Origin: ChocPot-Mid sp964511865
Lineage (GTDB): Bacteria; Bacteroidota; Ignavibacteria; Kapaibacteriales; UBA2268
Direction of reading: 5' to 3'
Length of the DNA stretch: 17,768 nt
NCBI GenBank assembly: GCA_964511865.1
Contig: CAZEHW010000052.1
Coordinates: 1-17,768, forward strand
Shown here: positions 1-8,691 of the stretch, in pieces
Layout: every line of letters starts with the position of its first letter
Position numbering within the stretch: position 1 is the first letter of the stretch
Made by a program: the position numbers and the translations under genes
The notes under the pieces: model-generated
What the model was told of the DNA's origin: nothing
Database searches by the model: none
What the model saw: the letters and a program-made list of their open reading frames with translations, nothing else

Positions 1-1
1 C

Positions 2-310
2 GGGAATATCCGAAAAGCTTTTATGGTGATTTTCAGTTCACTTATCTTTTTAGGATTAGGGTCATTTCTTTTAATCTGGGTTGAACCTGATAAAGAACCC
101 TTGGATTTAATTTTCGAAGCTTGTTCCGCTCTCGGAACTGTTGGTTTGACTCGGAATATAACAGGTTTTTTGGGTACTGGTGGGAAAGTGGTTGTAATAG
201 TCTTAATGTTTGTAGGGAGAATAGGTGTCCTTACATTTTTCCTTGCATTTGTTAGGTTAGCAACCAAACCAAGATATACTTTGGCTAAAACCGATATTAT
301 AATTGGTTGA
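2..310 (+). CDS. trkH: TrkH/KtrB-family potassium uptake channel subunit, C-terminal part (5' end outside window)
   Basis: This is the last ~102 codons of a membrane K+ translocating subunit; the reading frame is open to the left edge, so the first visible Met (position 23) is internal. Visible are a hydrophobic helix (VIFSSLIFLGLGSFLLIWV), then the fourth P-loop with its selectivity-filter-like segment SALGTVGLT, and a final helix containing LMFVGRIGVLTFFLAF, which fits the conserved GRxGxLT pattern of TrkH/KtrB C-termini. The protein sits in the inner membrane and conducts K+ (in Ktr systems Na+-coupled). A single-RCK regulatory subunit follows 64 nt downstream, the usual partner. Family assignment is firm; whether it is Trk or Ktr type cannot be settled from the fragment, though the short TrkA partner points to Ktr. 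Confidence 0.93.
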   Translation, partial: GNIRKAFMVIFSSLIFLGLGSFLLIWVEPDKEPLDLIFEACSALGTVGLTRNITGFLGTGGKVVVIVLMFVGRIGVLTFFLAFVRLATKPRYTLAKTDIIIG

Positions 311-374
311 GTATTTTTGCTTAAATTGAAAAATTATATTTTATTGATTATTTAATAACTAAAAAAATAGAACT

Positions 375-1061
375 ATGAAATTCTGTATAATAGGATTAGG
401 ATATTTTGGATATCACCTTGCCATCAGCTTGAGCAAAGCCGGTGCCGAGGTTCTTGCAATTGATAACCATCAGGAAAAGATTGATGAAATAAGCGAAAAG
501 GTAGCAAGTGCAATCTGCATGGATTCTACCGATAAAAAAACTTTGGCAAGTCTTGGCTTGGACGAAATGGATGCTGTCATTGTCGCTATTGGCGCTGATT
601 TTGAAGGCTCCTTGCTGACTACGGCACATCTTCAGGACTTTGGAATTAAAAAGATATACAACAGAAGAACATCCAAAGTTCATGAACGAATATTACACCT
701 TATGGATATTCATGAAATTCTTATTCCGGAAGCTGAAGCCGCAGAACAGTTAAAAAACAGACTTATGATTCCCGGATTAATTGAATCATTCAAACTCAGC
801 AGCGATTTCGGAATTTATGAGATTGAAACTCCAAAGATTTTTATCGGTAAAACTTTGATTGACACTAACCTGAGGGAAGACTTCAAGTTAAATTTAATTA
901 CTATTAAAAGAAAAAACAAAGATAATACAATATTTGGATTGAAGAAATCTGAAAAATATACAGTAATTGGTGTGCCGAAACCGAATGAAATCATTCAAAA
1001 TGATGATGTTTTAGTACTTTTTGGCAGAGATAAAGATATTAAAAATTTACTGGAAGATTAA
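375..1061 (+). CDS. trkA: TrkA/KtrA-type RCK regulatory subunit of K+ uptake
   Basis: A 228-residue cytoplasmic protein that gates the adjacent TrkH/KtrB channel by binding nucleotide. The N-terminal RCK_N Rossmann fold starts at once with GLGYFG (residues 7-12), the GxGxxG dinucleotide loop, and the acidic residue ending strand 2 is D30 (AIDNH). The second half (about residues 135-228) reads as a TrkA_C domain, with GKTLIDTNLREDF and a closing NDDVLVLFGRDKDI. One RCK_N plus one RCK_C gives ~220 residues, the size of KtrA rather than the duplicated ~458-residue E. coli TrkA. The ATG at 375 is the first Met, immediately before the first beta strand. It lies 64 nt after the channel gene, presumably in the same transcript. 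A TAnnTTTG-like sequence at 312-319 is too weak to call a promoter. Confidence 0.95.
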   Translation: MKFCIIGLGYFGYHLAISLSKAGAEVLAIDNHQEKIDEISEKVASAICMDSTDKKTLASLGLDEMDAVIVAIGADFEGSLLTTAHLQDFGIKKIYNRRTSKVHERILHLMDIHEILIPEAEAAEQLKNRLMIPGLIESFKLSSDFGIYEIETPKIFIGKTLIDTNLREDFKLNLITIKRKNKDNTIFGLKKSEKYTVIGVPKPNEIIQNDDVLVLFGRDKDIKNLLED

Positions 1062-1075
1062 TCATCGGGCAGGTC

Positions 1076-2986
1076 ATGAAAATTCCTTTTATAATAACAA
1101 TTATTCTTTTCACACAACTTCATTTATTTTCACAACAGATGTCGTGGAGTGAACCTGTAAATGTTACTTCCTTAAATACATCTGCTGATGAGTTTGCACC
1201 GGTTTGGAACAGATTTCAGGAGCAACTGTACTTTAACTCAACGATTTCAGGATATTCGAAATTTTATTTTGTAACCCCTGACTTAAATTTCAATTTTACT
1301 GATTATAAAATTGTTGAAGGAGAAATAAATTTACCACGTAACAATCAATCTTATTTAACTTTTGAGACGAATGATATAGCATATTTATCAAGTTACAGAA
1401 AATATCCGGAACGTTCCTATTTAAACATTTTCCAAACCAGAAAAAAGAAAAATTCATGGCTTAAACCTTTCGATATTGATAGTCTTATTAGCCCTGTTTA
1501 TATGGGACATCCAACAGTTTCATCTGACGGTTCAACCTTGATATTCGCTACAACATTGAACTCCGGGTTTGGTGATACTGATTTATGGATGGCATTCAAA
1601 CAAGACAATGGAACATGGGGCTCATTAATACAAATTCCTTCCTTAAAAACTCCCGGCAATGAGATTACACCCTATCTTGCTTCAAATGACACACTGTATT
1701 TTGCCTCTGATGGACAGGAAGGACCCGGAGGATATGATTTATTCATGTCGGTACGAAAAGAAGGTATTTGGCAAATTCCTTATCCTTTAGCTTCTCTGAA
1801 TACTGAGTTCGACGAGTCAGACTTTACAACAATCCCAAATGGGAAAGCAATATTTTCTTCTAACAGACCGGGTGGTATAGGAGGTTTGGATCTTTATATG
1901 ACTTCTTCCGAAAGCAAAGAGCAGGGTATATCTGCTGTCACATCAATTGATTTTTCAATAGCCGCTCAGGTTCCTGATGTTAAAACTATTGAAGATGTAA
2001 AACAGGACTATTCTCCTGTATTTACATATTATTTCTTTGATAAAACTGAAATACTAAGTGACAATTTCAAGTTTAGTAATACTCTTTCTTCTAATAACCC
2101 TGATTCAATTCACTTGTTTTCTCCAAATATAATTGCTAAAAGAATTAGAAATCTAAAAGAACATAAGTTATTCATTCAAATATTTTCGAATGTAATATCA
2201 CAAAGCGAACAAGATATATTATCAGAAAAATTGATTAATTTACTCAACCTTTCTGCTGAAAGAGTTGCTATACATTTTAACAATTTTAACGATAGACAAA
2301 AATCAGTTTTTGACGAAAATACCGCCTTAATAAAATTCACAACAAATAATGAAAAGGTTTTCAACCCGATAGACATAAGCGAATATAAAATGGAATTAAT
2401 ACCTCCGGCTCTTGAGCTCTCAATAGATGCAAAACCAAGAAATATTATAAAAAATTGGGAATGTAAATTAGCTGTCGGAAAATCAATAGGAACATTAATA
2501 AAAACCGGAAATGATTTGCCCGCTACATTTTTCCATGAATTAAAAAATTTCTCTAAAGAACTTAGTCAATCTGATTCGCTGGAAATCACCTTAGCATCTG
2601 TGGATACATTAAACAGAAATCATGAATACAAACAAGTCTTCAATGTTTCACATTCCAGTAGTGTTCAGGACAGATTTATATTATATAAAAATAAAAAGTA
2701 TCTTGTATATTATTTAATACTGACTGATATAAGGGAACTTCGTGAAGGATTTGATTACTTAAGTGCATTTCGTCTCATAGCAGAAAAAGCTTTGGAAAAA
2801 AAGAAAATATTAATTCGATGCTATTCTGATTTCGGTAAGGGTTTAGCTCCGGGAATTAAGGATTTTCTTTCTGAACAGGTGGGTGGAAGTGAATTAAAGA
2901 TTGACATTGACAATGAAATTATTAAAGATAAATATTCTAAAAAACCATACGGAAAATTTATATTTAGTATTTTGGTTGAGATATAA
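1076..2986 (+). CDS. Exported PD40 (WD40-like) repeat protein with degenerate OmpA-like C-terminal region
   Basis: A 636-residue protein with a signal peptide (short basic start, hydrophobic core IITIILFTQLHLF, likely cleavage near residue 19-21), so it acts in the envelope. Residues ~35-280 contain PD40-type propeller blades; the clearest end in SGFGDTDLWM, GPGGYDLFM and FSSNRPGGIGGLDLYM, the signature seen in Bacteroidota OmpA-family proteins. Two later segments resemble OmpA-like peptidoglycan-binding folds: one around FIQIFSNVISQSEQDILSEK followed by LSAERVAIHF, and a C-terminal one with ILIRCYSDFGKG and a closing beta strand. Both lack a clear NxxLSxxRA motif, so binding of peptidoglycan is doubtful. 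The start lies 14 nt after trkA with a purine-rich GGGCAGG upstream, which suggests cotranscription. Envelope location is well supported; the precise role is unknown. Confidence 0.8.
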   Translation: MKIPFIITIILFTQLHLFSQQMSWSEPVNVTSLNTSADEFAPVWNRFQEQLYFNSTISGYSKFYFVTPDLNFNFTDYKIVEGEINLPRNNQSYLTFETNDIAYLSSYRKYPERSYLNIFQTRKKKNSWLKPFDIDSLISPVYMGHPTVSSDGSTLIFATTLNSGFGDTDLWMAFKQDNGTWGSLIQIPSLKTPGNEITPYLASNDTLYFASDGQEGPGGYDLFMSVRKEGIWQIPYPLASLNTEFDESDFTTIPNGKAIFSSNRPGGIGGLDLYMTSSESKEQGISAVTSIDFSIAAQVPDVKTIEDVKQDYSPVFTYYFFDKTEILSDNFKFSNTLSSNNPDSIHLFSPNIIAKRIRNLKEHKLFIQIFSNVISQSEQDILSEKLINLLNLSAERVAIHFNNFNDRQKSVFDENTALIKFTTNNEKVFNPIDISEYKMELIPPALELSIDAKPRNIIKNWECKLAVGKSIGTLIKTGNDLPATFFHELKNFSKELSQSDSLEITLASVDTLNRNHEYKQVFNVSHSSSVQDRFILYKNKKYLVYYLILTDIRELREGFDYLSAFRLIAEKALEKKKILIRCYSDFGKGLAPGIKDFLSEQVGGSELKIDIDNEIIKDKYSKKPYGKFIFSILVEI

Positions 2987-3023
2987 ATTATAAATTATAA
3001 TATTTCGTTGAATTAAAGAATTT

Positions 3024-5948
3024 ATGTTAAATAAAATAATACAGATAAAAAAAGATAATTGGTTACAGTCAAATGATTGTAAGGTTAAATCAATTATTGA
3101 ATATATCAGAAAAAGAGGGGAATTTCGCGAATCGCAAATTCAAGCTATTGAGACCTATTTGTTTTTGAAACTGGCAGGAGAGAATAAACCATTAAATAAA
3201 TTAATTCAGGAAGGGTTTTTTACTGAAAGACTTGATTTAAATTCATTGAATATATCAAACAATTTTCGGGAATTTCTAAAAAGCAAAAAATTTGCTCAAT
3301 CAATATATGAATTCTCTAATTTGGATATATTAAAAAAAACAAACTTTAGTGCTTATATTCAAGAAAACTTTGAAAATATTGATTATGATAAATTAGCAAA
3401 AGAACTTTTTTACGGGTTAAATTATACGGATTATTTGTTCTCATTGCCAATGGGAGCAGGAAAAACGTTTTTAATGGCTGCAATTATTTATCTTGATTTA
3501 TACTTTTCGATTAATGAGCCAAACAATAATTTATTTGCAAAGAATTTTTTAATAATGATTCCATCAGGTTTAAAATCTTCTATTGTACCGAGCTTGAAAA
3601 CTATTGAGGATTTTGACCCGGCATGGGTATTGCCTGAACCTTCTGCTAGTAATTTAAGACGGCTGATAAAGTTTGAAGTATTGGACCAGCCAAAATCAGC
3701 AAATAAAAGCAATAGAACGAAAAATCCAAATGTACAAAAAATAAACAAACCTCCTTTTGAAGAAATGCTTGGTTATGTTATTGTTTGCAATGCAGAAAAA
3801 GTAATTCTTGATAGATTGATTTTAACAAAAGACTCTGAATTAATAGAAAAGACAGAAGATGAAAGAGATAGATTTGCGAATGAACTTAGAAATTTAATAG
3901 GAAAAATACCTAACCTGCAAATTCATATTGACGAAGTACACCACGCTGCTACTGACGATATAAAACTAAGAAAAGTAATCTCTAAATGGAATGAAACAGG
4001 CAATATTAATGCTGTACTTGGCTATACGGGTACTCCTTATTTGCAATCTTACGATAAAATAATATTAGATAAAAATACAATTTTGAAGTTTGCTCAAATT
4101 ACCAATACTGTTTACTACTATCCGTTAACTTCTGCAATAAAAAAATTCTTAAAAAAGCCAAGAGTTGAAGTGGCTCAAGATATTTCCGATTTATCAATAA
4201 TTAAATCCGGTATTGAGGATTTTAACAATACATTCAACGAAAAAATCTATTACAATGGCACTATTCCAAAAATTGCTATTTATTGTGGAACTATAGAAAG
4301 ACTGGAAGAACATATTTATCCTTATCTTATCAATGAATTGAATTTAAATCCTGATGAAATATTGAGATTTCATAAAGGAAATAAAAAATATAAGTATAAT
4401 AAGGAAAACGAATTGCTATTTAATCTGCTTGATACAGCATATTCAAAAAAAAGATATATTTTACTTGTGCAAGTTGGCAAAGAAGGGTGGGATTGTAGAA
4501 GTTTATCCTCAGTGATTTTATCGCAAAAAGGTGACAGCCCAAACAATATGGTACTGCAAACAAGCTGTCGTTGTCTTAGACAAGTCGAAAAAGATGTAAG
4601 AGAATGTGCAATTATCTGGCTAAATAAATTTAATGCAGATACTTTAAATAAACAGTTAAAGGATGAACAAAACACCAATATCGAAGAAATTAATCAGTTA
4701 GGAAAAGATTTTGCAGGTAATTATTTTGAACGAACATCAAGAGTTGATTTTCTCAAACTTCCAAGTATTGATTTTTATCAATTAAGAGTTGAACTTTCTG
4801 ATATAAAAATTGAAGAAAACGCTAACACAATACAAAAATTAAATTATTTATTAAATGTTCTTTCAAATATCAAAGCTGATTCTTATAAGATTAATAGTTC
4901 TGATATGTCAGTTGTAACAACTGACAAAACAGTTGAATACTTCACGGAAAAATACAATGACCTTTTTCAAGCAGGTACTTATGCACATTCTAACATGATT
5001 AGTGATGTCAGAGAAACTTATAAAACTATTGAAGAAGAAGGTAGTGAAAAAGCAAACTTTAATAAATGGCTCTTGCATTTATCTAAAGATTCATTCGATA
5101 TTATTAAATATTCGGATTTGAAAGTTCATGAAAATACATTAAACAAGATTTTTGAAAAAATTACTTTTGTTGCTCAAGATACTCAAAACAGAAAATTTAA
5201 TGAATTGTTCGATTTGGAATTAATTGAATCTAAAATACGTCTGGCGTTTCACGTAAGAAGTAAATTGGAAATAAGTGAAGAGACTACATTGGATAACGCT
5301 GATTTACTTATTGTAAATAATAACTTTTCTGAATTCGATAGCACCATAAATCATATTCCAAATATAAATGATACAAATCTTATTCTTGATTTGGATGCAA
5401 AAAATAAATTAATAAGGAAAATGACAGGAGAAGAAATTGATGATTTAGGGTTATCAAATGCAGTTATAAATAAAGACAGGACTTTTCACTATATTCCCTA
5501 CGCTTTTCCTCAGAGCCGCTACGAAATGTCGTTTTTAATTGACGCTCTGAATATCGCCGAACTTAGAAAAAACAAACTGGAAATTTATTATAACGGCGAA
5601 AGGGAATTTACAAATTTTAAAATCAAATGTTATGCCAATATTAGTTCCGGTACTAATAATGGTACATGGAAATATATTGGAAGATATACACCTGACTTCG
5701 TTATTATCAAACGGAACGACAATCAAATACATAAAGCCCTGATTATTGAAACAAAAGGTAAGGGCTTCGCTAAGCAAGAAGAATTTTTAAGCAGGCAAAA
5801 GTTTATTGAATCTCACTTCATTATTGAAAACAATAAGAGGTTTAAATATAATAAATTTGATTATCTTTACATTGAAGAAGGTGATAATATTCAATCGAAA
5901 TTAATTACTAAAATAAATGAATTTTTTGGAGTAGAAAATGCCAATTAA
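3024..5948 (+). CDS. res: Type III-like restriction enzyme subunit Res (SF2 helicase + PD-(D/E)xK nuclease)
   Basis: A 974-residue protein with a complete superfamily 2 helicase core: Walker A PMGAGKT (142-148), motif II DEVH (303-306), motif III-like GYTGTP (333-338), motif V GKEGWDCR (485-492) and motif VI QTSCRCLR (512-519). Near the C-terminus PDF (890-892) and ETKG (909-912) form the PD-x(n)-ExK core of a type III Res endonuclease domain. It would translocate on DNA using ATP and cut when paired with the methyltransferase. Length matches Res subunits (~900-1000). The first Met directly precedes the conserved-looking N-terminal helical region; no strong Shine-Dalgarno is seen. The stop overlaps the start of the methyltransferase gene by 11 nt. 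All catalytic motifs are intact, so it should be active. Canonical type III loci have mod first; here res comes first. Confidence 0.9.
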   Translation: MLNKIIQIKKDNWLQSNDCKVKSIIEYIRKRGEFRESQIQAIETYLFLKLAGENKPLNKLIQEGFFTERLDLNSLNISNNFREFLKSKKFAQSIYEFSNLDILKKTNFSAYIQENFENIDYDKLAKELFYGLNYTDYLFSLPMGAGKTFLMAAIIYLDLYFSINEPNNNLFAKNFLIMIPSGLKSSIVPSLKTIEDFDPAWVLPEPSASNLRRLIKFEVLDQPKSANKSNRTKNPNVQKINKPPFEEMLGYVIVCNAEKVILDRLILTKDSELIEKTEDERDRFANELRNLIGKIPNLQIHIDEVHHAATDDIKLRKVISKWNETGNINAVLGYTGTPYLQSYDKIILDKNTILKFAQITNTVYYYPLTSAIKKFLKKPRVEVAQDISDLSIIKSGIEDFNNTFNEKIYYNGTIPKIAIYCGTIERLEEHIYPYLINELNLNPDEILRFHKGNKKYKYNKENELLFNLLDTAYSKKRYILLVQVGKEGWDCRSLSSVILSQKGDSPNNMVLQTSCRCLRQVEKDVRECAIIWLNKFNADTLNKQLKDEQNTNIEEINQLGKDFAGNYFERTSRVDFLKLPSIDFYQLRVELSDIKIEENANTIQKLNYLLNVLSNIKADSYKINSSDMSVVTTDKTVEYFTEKYNDLFQAGTYAHSNMISDVRETYKTIEEEGSEKANFNKWLLHLSKDSFDIIKYSDLKVHENTLNKIFEKITFVAQDTQNRKFNELFDLELIESKIRLAFHVRSKLEISEETTLDNADLLIVNNNFSEFDSTINHIPNINDTNLILDLDAKNKLIRKMTGEEIDDLGLSNAVINKDRTFHYIPYAFPQSRYEMSFLIDALNIAELRKNKLEIYYNGEREFTNFKIKCYANISSGTNNGTWKYIGRYTPDFVIIKRNDNQIHKALIIETKGKGFAKQEEFLSRQKFIESHFIIENNKRFKYNKFDYLYIEEGDNIQSKLITKINEFFGVENAN
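5938..5948 (+). other. 11-nt overlap of res stop and mod start
   Basis: The mod ATG (5938-5940) precedes the res TAA (5946-5948) in another frame. A GGAG motif within the res coding sequence gives mod its own ribosome binding site. The arrangement implies one transcript and coupled translation of the two subunits. Confidence 0.85.
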
Positions 5949-7881
5949 ATATATCCCATATTATCCGGAACCAATAGAAGGTCAGGCAATTTTGGATAAT
6001 TTCAGCAGAACAAGACGGGTACTGAGATATAGAGATAACGCTCAGGTCTTTCATCATATCGGCAGAGGTTTACCTTTGTATGATGTAGAATTAGTTGAAA
6101 GCGTAATTTCTAATCCCAATCATAATGAAAAAAACGATTTTAAAAATATGATCATTCGTGGTGAATGTTTGTCTGCCTGTGCTTACCTGAAAGACAAAGG
6201 AATCAAAGTTGATTTGGTTTGTATTGACCCGCCTTTTGCTTCCGGTGCGGATTATGCAAAGAAGATATATCTTAGACGCAATCCGAAAATAGCAGAAAAA
6301 ATCAAACAGCAGGAAGAAGAACTTGAATTTGACGAGCTGAAAGCATTTGAAGAAAAAATGTACGGCGATATTTGGCGAAAAGAAGAATACCTAAACTGGA
6401 TGTTCGAAAACCTAACTGCTATTAAATCAGTTATGAGCGACTCAGCAAGTATTTATGTGCATCTCGACTGGCATATTGGTCATTACGTTAAAATTTTGAT
6501 GGATGAGATATTTGGTGAAGATAATTTTCTTAATGAGATTGTTTGGCATTATTCTGACGGGACTGCCCCTAAGGGTGCTTTTAAAAGAAAAACTGACACA
6601 ATCTATTTTTATTCTAAATCGGAAAATAATATTTTTAATGAATTAAAAGTACCAGTCTTAAATCCTGAAAGGTATGATCAATTTGACGAGAATGGAGATG
6701 CATATTTTGAAGATGGTCATCATGGTTCAGTAAAACGTTATTATTTAAAAGAAGGAATGATTTGCGATAACGTTTGGACTTTTATAACTGATAAAGATTT
6801 AAGACAATTAAATTCACAATCTTTTGAAAGAAAGCATATTGATTATGCTACACAAAAACCTCCAAAATTATTGGAACGAATAGTAAAGGTAAGTTCTGAC
6901 GAAAATATGATAGTTGCAGACTTCTTCGGAGGTAGCGGTGTTACTGCTAAAGTAGCAAACGATTTGGGGAGGAATTTTATACACGTTGATATTGGTATAA
7001 ACAGCATACAAACCACAAGAGACCGCTTGGTTTCTGCAAAAGCAAATTTTGATATATTGGAAATTAAGGATGGGGTTTCGCTTTTCCGCAATCCCACCCA
7101 AACAATGGATAAATTGAAGTCAATGATAATCGGATTGAAGAATGAAGACAGCGTTCCTGAGTTTTGGGAAGGTGCGATTAATGACAGTAAGCTCGGTTTG
7201 ATGCCTGTTTACATTCCAAACTTATTAGACCACAGCACAAAGGTTTTGGATGCCGCATTGATGTACAGAATTGTTAACCAGGCAATACCTGAATTGTCAG
7301 ACAGCAATGTCCAAAAAGTTATTGTCTATTATATTGATATTGAAGACCACAATGAAATAAATCGGATAATTAAAGCCGAAAACACAACACGTGTTGAAAT
7401 CGAATTGAGGGATTTGAAAGAATTATTAGCCGAAGTTGTTATTAATGATGTTATTGAATACAACGTTTCCAACGGAACTTTGAATGGATATACAGTTGAA
7501 ATAACGAATTTCCAAAGTGACAGGTTAAATAATAAAATAGAAGAATACAATCAAAAACTACAAAAGCCAGGACAACGGACAATTGAAGAAGAAATAGACG
7601 AGTCTAAGGGTGATGCTGAAAAAGTAACCAAAAAAATAAAGAAAATTGAAATAAGTGATAATGGTTTAGAGTTGATTGAGTTTTTATCTTTGGACTGCAC
7701 TAATTCTGATGGTATCTGGAAAAGCGACAGCGAAATAAAACTTGATAAATATGGTTATATGACAATAAACGGCACCAAAACTAAGAACTTTTGGGACGGG
7801 AAAATTCATTCGGCACAAAAACCGTTAAGATTAAAAGTCAGGAATATTGCAGGAGATGAAAGTATAATTCCAATTGATTAA
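5938..7881 (+). CDS. mod: Type III-like site-specific DNA (adenine-N6) methyltransferase Mod
   Basis: A 647-residue methyltransferase with motifs in beta-class order: catalytic motif IV DPPF (97-100), then an AT-rich variable stretch (about 195-295) that probably recognises the target, motif X-like TQKP (305-308), and the AdoMet-binding motif I DFFGGSG (328-334). DPPF instead of DPPY is an accepted variant for N6-adenine enzymes. Residues after ~385 form a long C-terminal region (LGLMPVYIPNLLDHSTKVLD onward, with an acidic/lysine-rich stretch near 555-575) that I cannot assign; it may bind Res. The ATG lies inside the last codons of res, with GGAG 8 nt upstream, so translational coupling is likely. 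It should protect host DNA from the Res nuclease. Expected product size for a Mod subunit (~600-680). Confidence 0.9.
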   Translation: MPIKYIPYYPEPIEGQAILDNFSRTRRVLRYRDNAQVFHHIGRGLPLYDVELVESVISNPNHNEKNDFKNMIIRGECLSACAYLKDKGIKVDLVCIDPPFASGADYAKKIYLRRNPKIAEKIKQQEEELEFDELKAFEEKMYGDIWRKEEYLNWMFENLTAIKSVMSDSASIYVHLDWHIGHYVKILMDEIFGEDNFLNEIVWHYSDGTAPKGAFKRKTDTIYFYSKSENNIFNELKVPVLNPERYDQFDENGDAYFEDGHHGSVKRYYLKEGMICDNVWTFITDKDLRQLNSQSFERKHIDYATQKPPKLLERIVKVSSDENMIVADFFGGSGVTAKVANDLGRNFIHVDIGINSIQTTRDRLVSAKANFDILEIKDGVSLFRNPTQTMDKLKSMIIGLKNEDSVPEFWEGAINDSKLGLMPVYIPNLLDHSTKVLDAALMYRIVNQAIPELSDSNVQKVIVYYIDIEDHNEINRIIKAENTTRVEIELRDLKELLAEVVINDVIEYNVSNGTLNGYTVEITNFQSDRLNNKIEEYNQKLQKPGQRTIEEEIDESKGDAEKVTKKIKKIEISDNGLELIEFLSLDCTNSDGIWKSDSEIKLDKYGYMTINGTKTKNFWDGKIHSAQKPLRLKVRNIAGDESIIPID

Positions 7882-7888
7882 AAAATGA

Positions 7889-7930
7889 TACATCAGGGTA
7901 TGCCCTATAGAATACTGAAACCCTGATGTA
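7889..7930 (-). terminator. Hairpin with perfect 11-bp stem between mod and the ATPase remnant
   Basis: The arms TACATCAGGGT (7889-7899) and ACCCTGATGTA (7920-7930) are exact reverse complements with a 20-nt loop. Read on the minus strand the stem is followed by TCATTTTTTAA, so it looks like a rho-independent terminator for the minus-strand ATPase gene. On the plus strand no T-run follows, so stopping mod transcription there is less certain. The loop is longer than usual. Confidence 0.6.
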
Positions 7931-7938
7931 CTCTGAAT

Positions 7939-8463
7939 CTAAATAATAAAATCCCTGTAATTATCTTGCGAAACTACTTCGAACTTGGAATCGGGATAAG
8001 ATTTTCCCCAAGCACCTGGTATTTTAACTTTCTTATTACTCCACTTAAATTCGTAGGCAAACAAATTGCCGTCTCTTTCTTCAACCCAATCAATTTCTTG
8101 TTTGTCGTAAGTACGCCAAAAGAAATTGTTGACAATCATACTGCTATTACTTTGGTGCTTTATTCTTTCACTAATTATGAAATTTTCCCAAAGAACACCA
8201 ATGTCGTTTCTCAATTCGACAGGATTCATATTAGCAATCAAAGTATTTCTAATGCCGTTATCCCAAAAATACCATTTCGACTGTTTAATGATTTCCTTCC
8301 TTAAATTATTGCTATATCCACTAACTTTATGTATTATATAGACTTTTGAAAGCAAATCAAGATATTTTTCTACCGTAATTGAACTCATGCCTACGTTATT
8401 AGCCAGTTCCTTATAAGAAACAAAATAAATATTTTTATTAATTAGATTAATGCAATAATGTAT
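7939..8463 (-). pseudogene. Remnant of a DUF4143-type AAA ATPase (C-terminal part only)
   Basis: The frame is open on the minus strand from 8463 to a TAG at 7939-7941. The recognisable match starts upstream of the first Met: SYKELANNVGMSSITVEKYL is the winged-helix-like segment that links the AAA_14 ATPase core to the DUF4143 domain. The rest shows WYFWDNGIRN, LWENFIISERIKH, and EIDW...AYEFKWSNKK, the D...ExK nuclease-like pattern typical of DUF4143. The intact family is ~380-420 residues; the P-loop ATPase half is absent and a stop (8464-8466) closes the frame. It might be translated as a 149-residue product from the Met at 8388, but I judge it a decayed gene. It is convergent to mod, in an AT-rich flank, which fits gene turnover beside a restriction locus. 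Confidence 0.75.
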
Positions 8464-8526
8464 TTAATGTTAATAAGAATATTATAATAATCTATTTAAC
8501 ATTAATTAGAATATCATAATAAAAGA
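8463..8526. repeat. Two imperfect tandem 32-bp units
   Basis: Units 8463-8494 and 8495-8526 match at 25 of 32 positions by manual alignment. Their starts also create a perfect 10-bp inverted repeat, TTAATGTTAA (8464-8473) against TTAACATTAA (8496-8505). The tract is almost pure A/T, which raises the chance of coincidental matches. It begins where the ATPase remnant frame closes. Confidence 0.5.
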
Positions 8527-8691
8527 ATTTATGTTTTTCTTGTAATACTATATATTTCAATGAATAAAAAATGTAAGTAGTTTTTTTACTTAAGATCGAG
8601 GACACTGTATAAATATCAGGAAATCAATAAGTTAACTAAAATATACTGATAGGTTTGTCGTTATCAATTATACATCAAAAAAATTATGAAA

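Noticed and set aside
312..319. TATTTTTG as a promoter for trkA
   Set aside because: No -33 element at the proper distance and the gene is close behind trkH; such matches are frequent in AT-rich DNA.
7966..8341. Plus-strand open frames (to 8304 and 8341)
   Set aside because: They mirror the DUF4143 remnant, whose minus-strand translation carries recognisable motifs.
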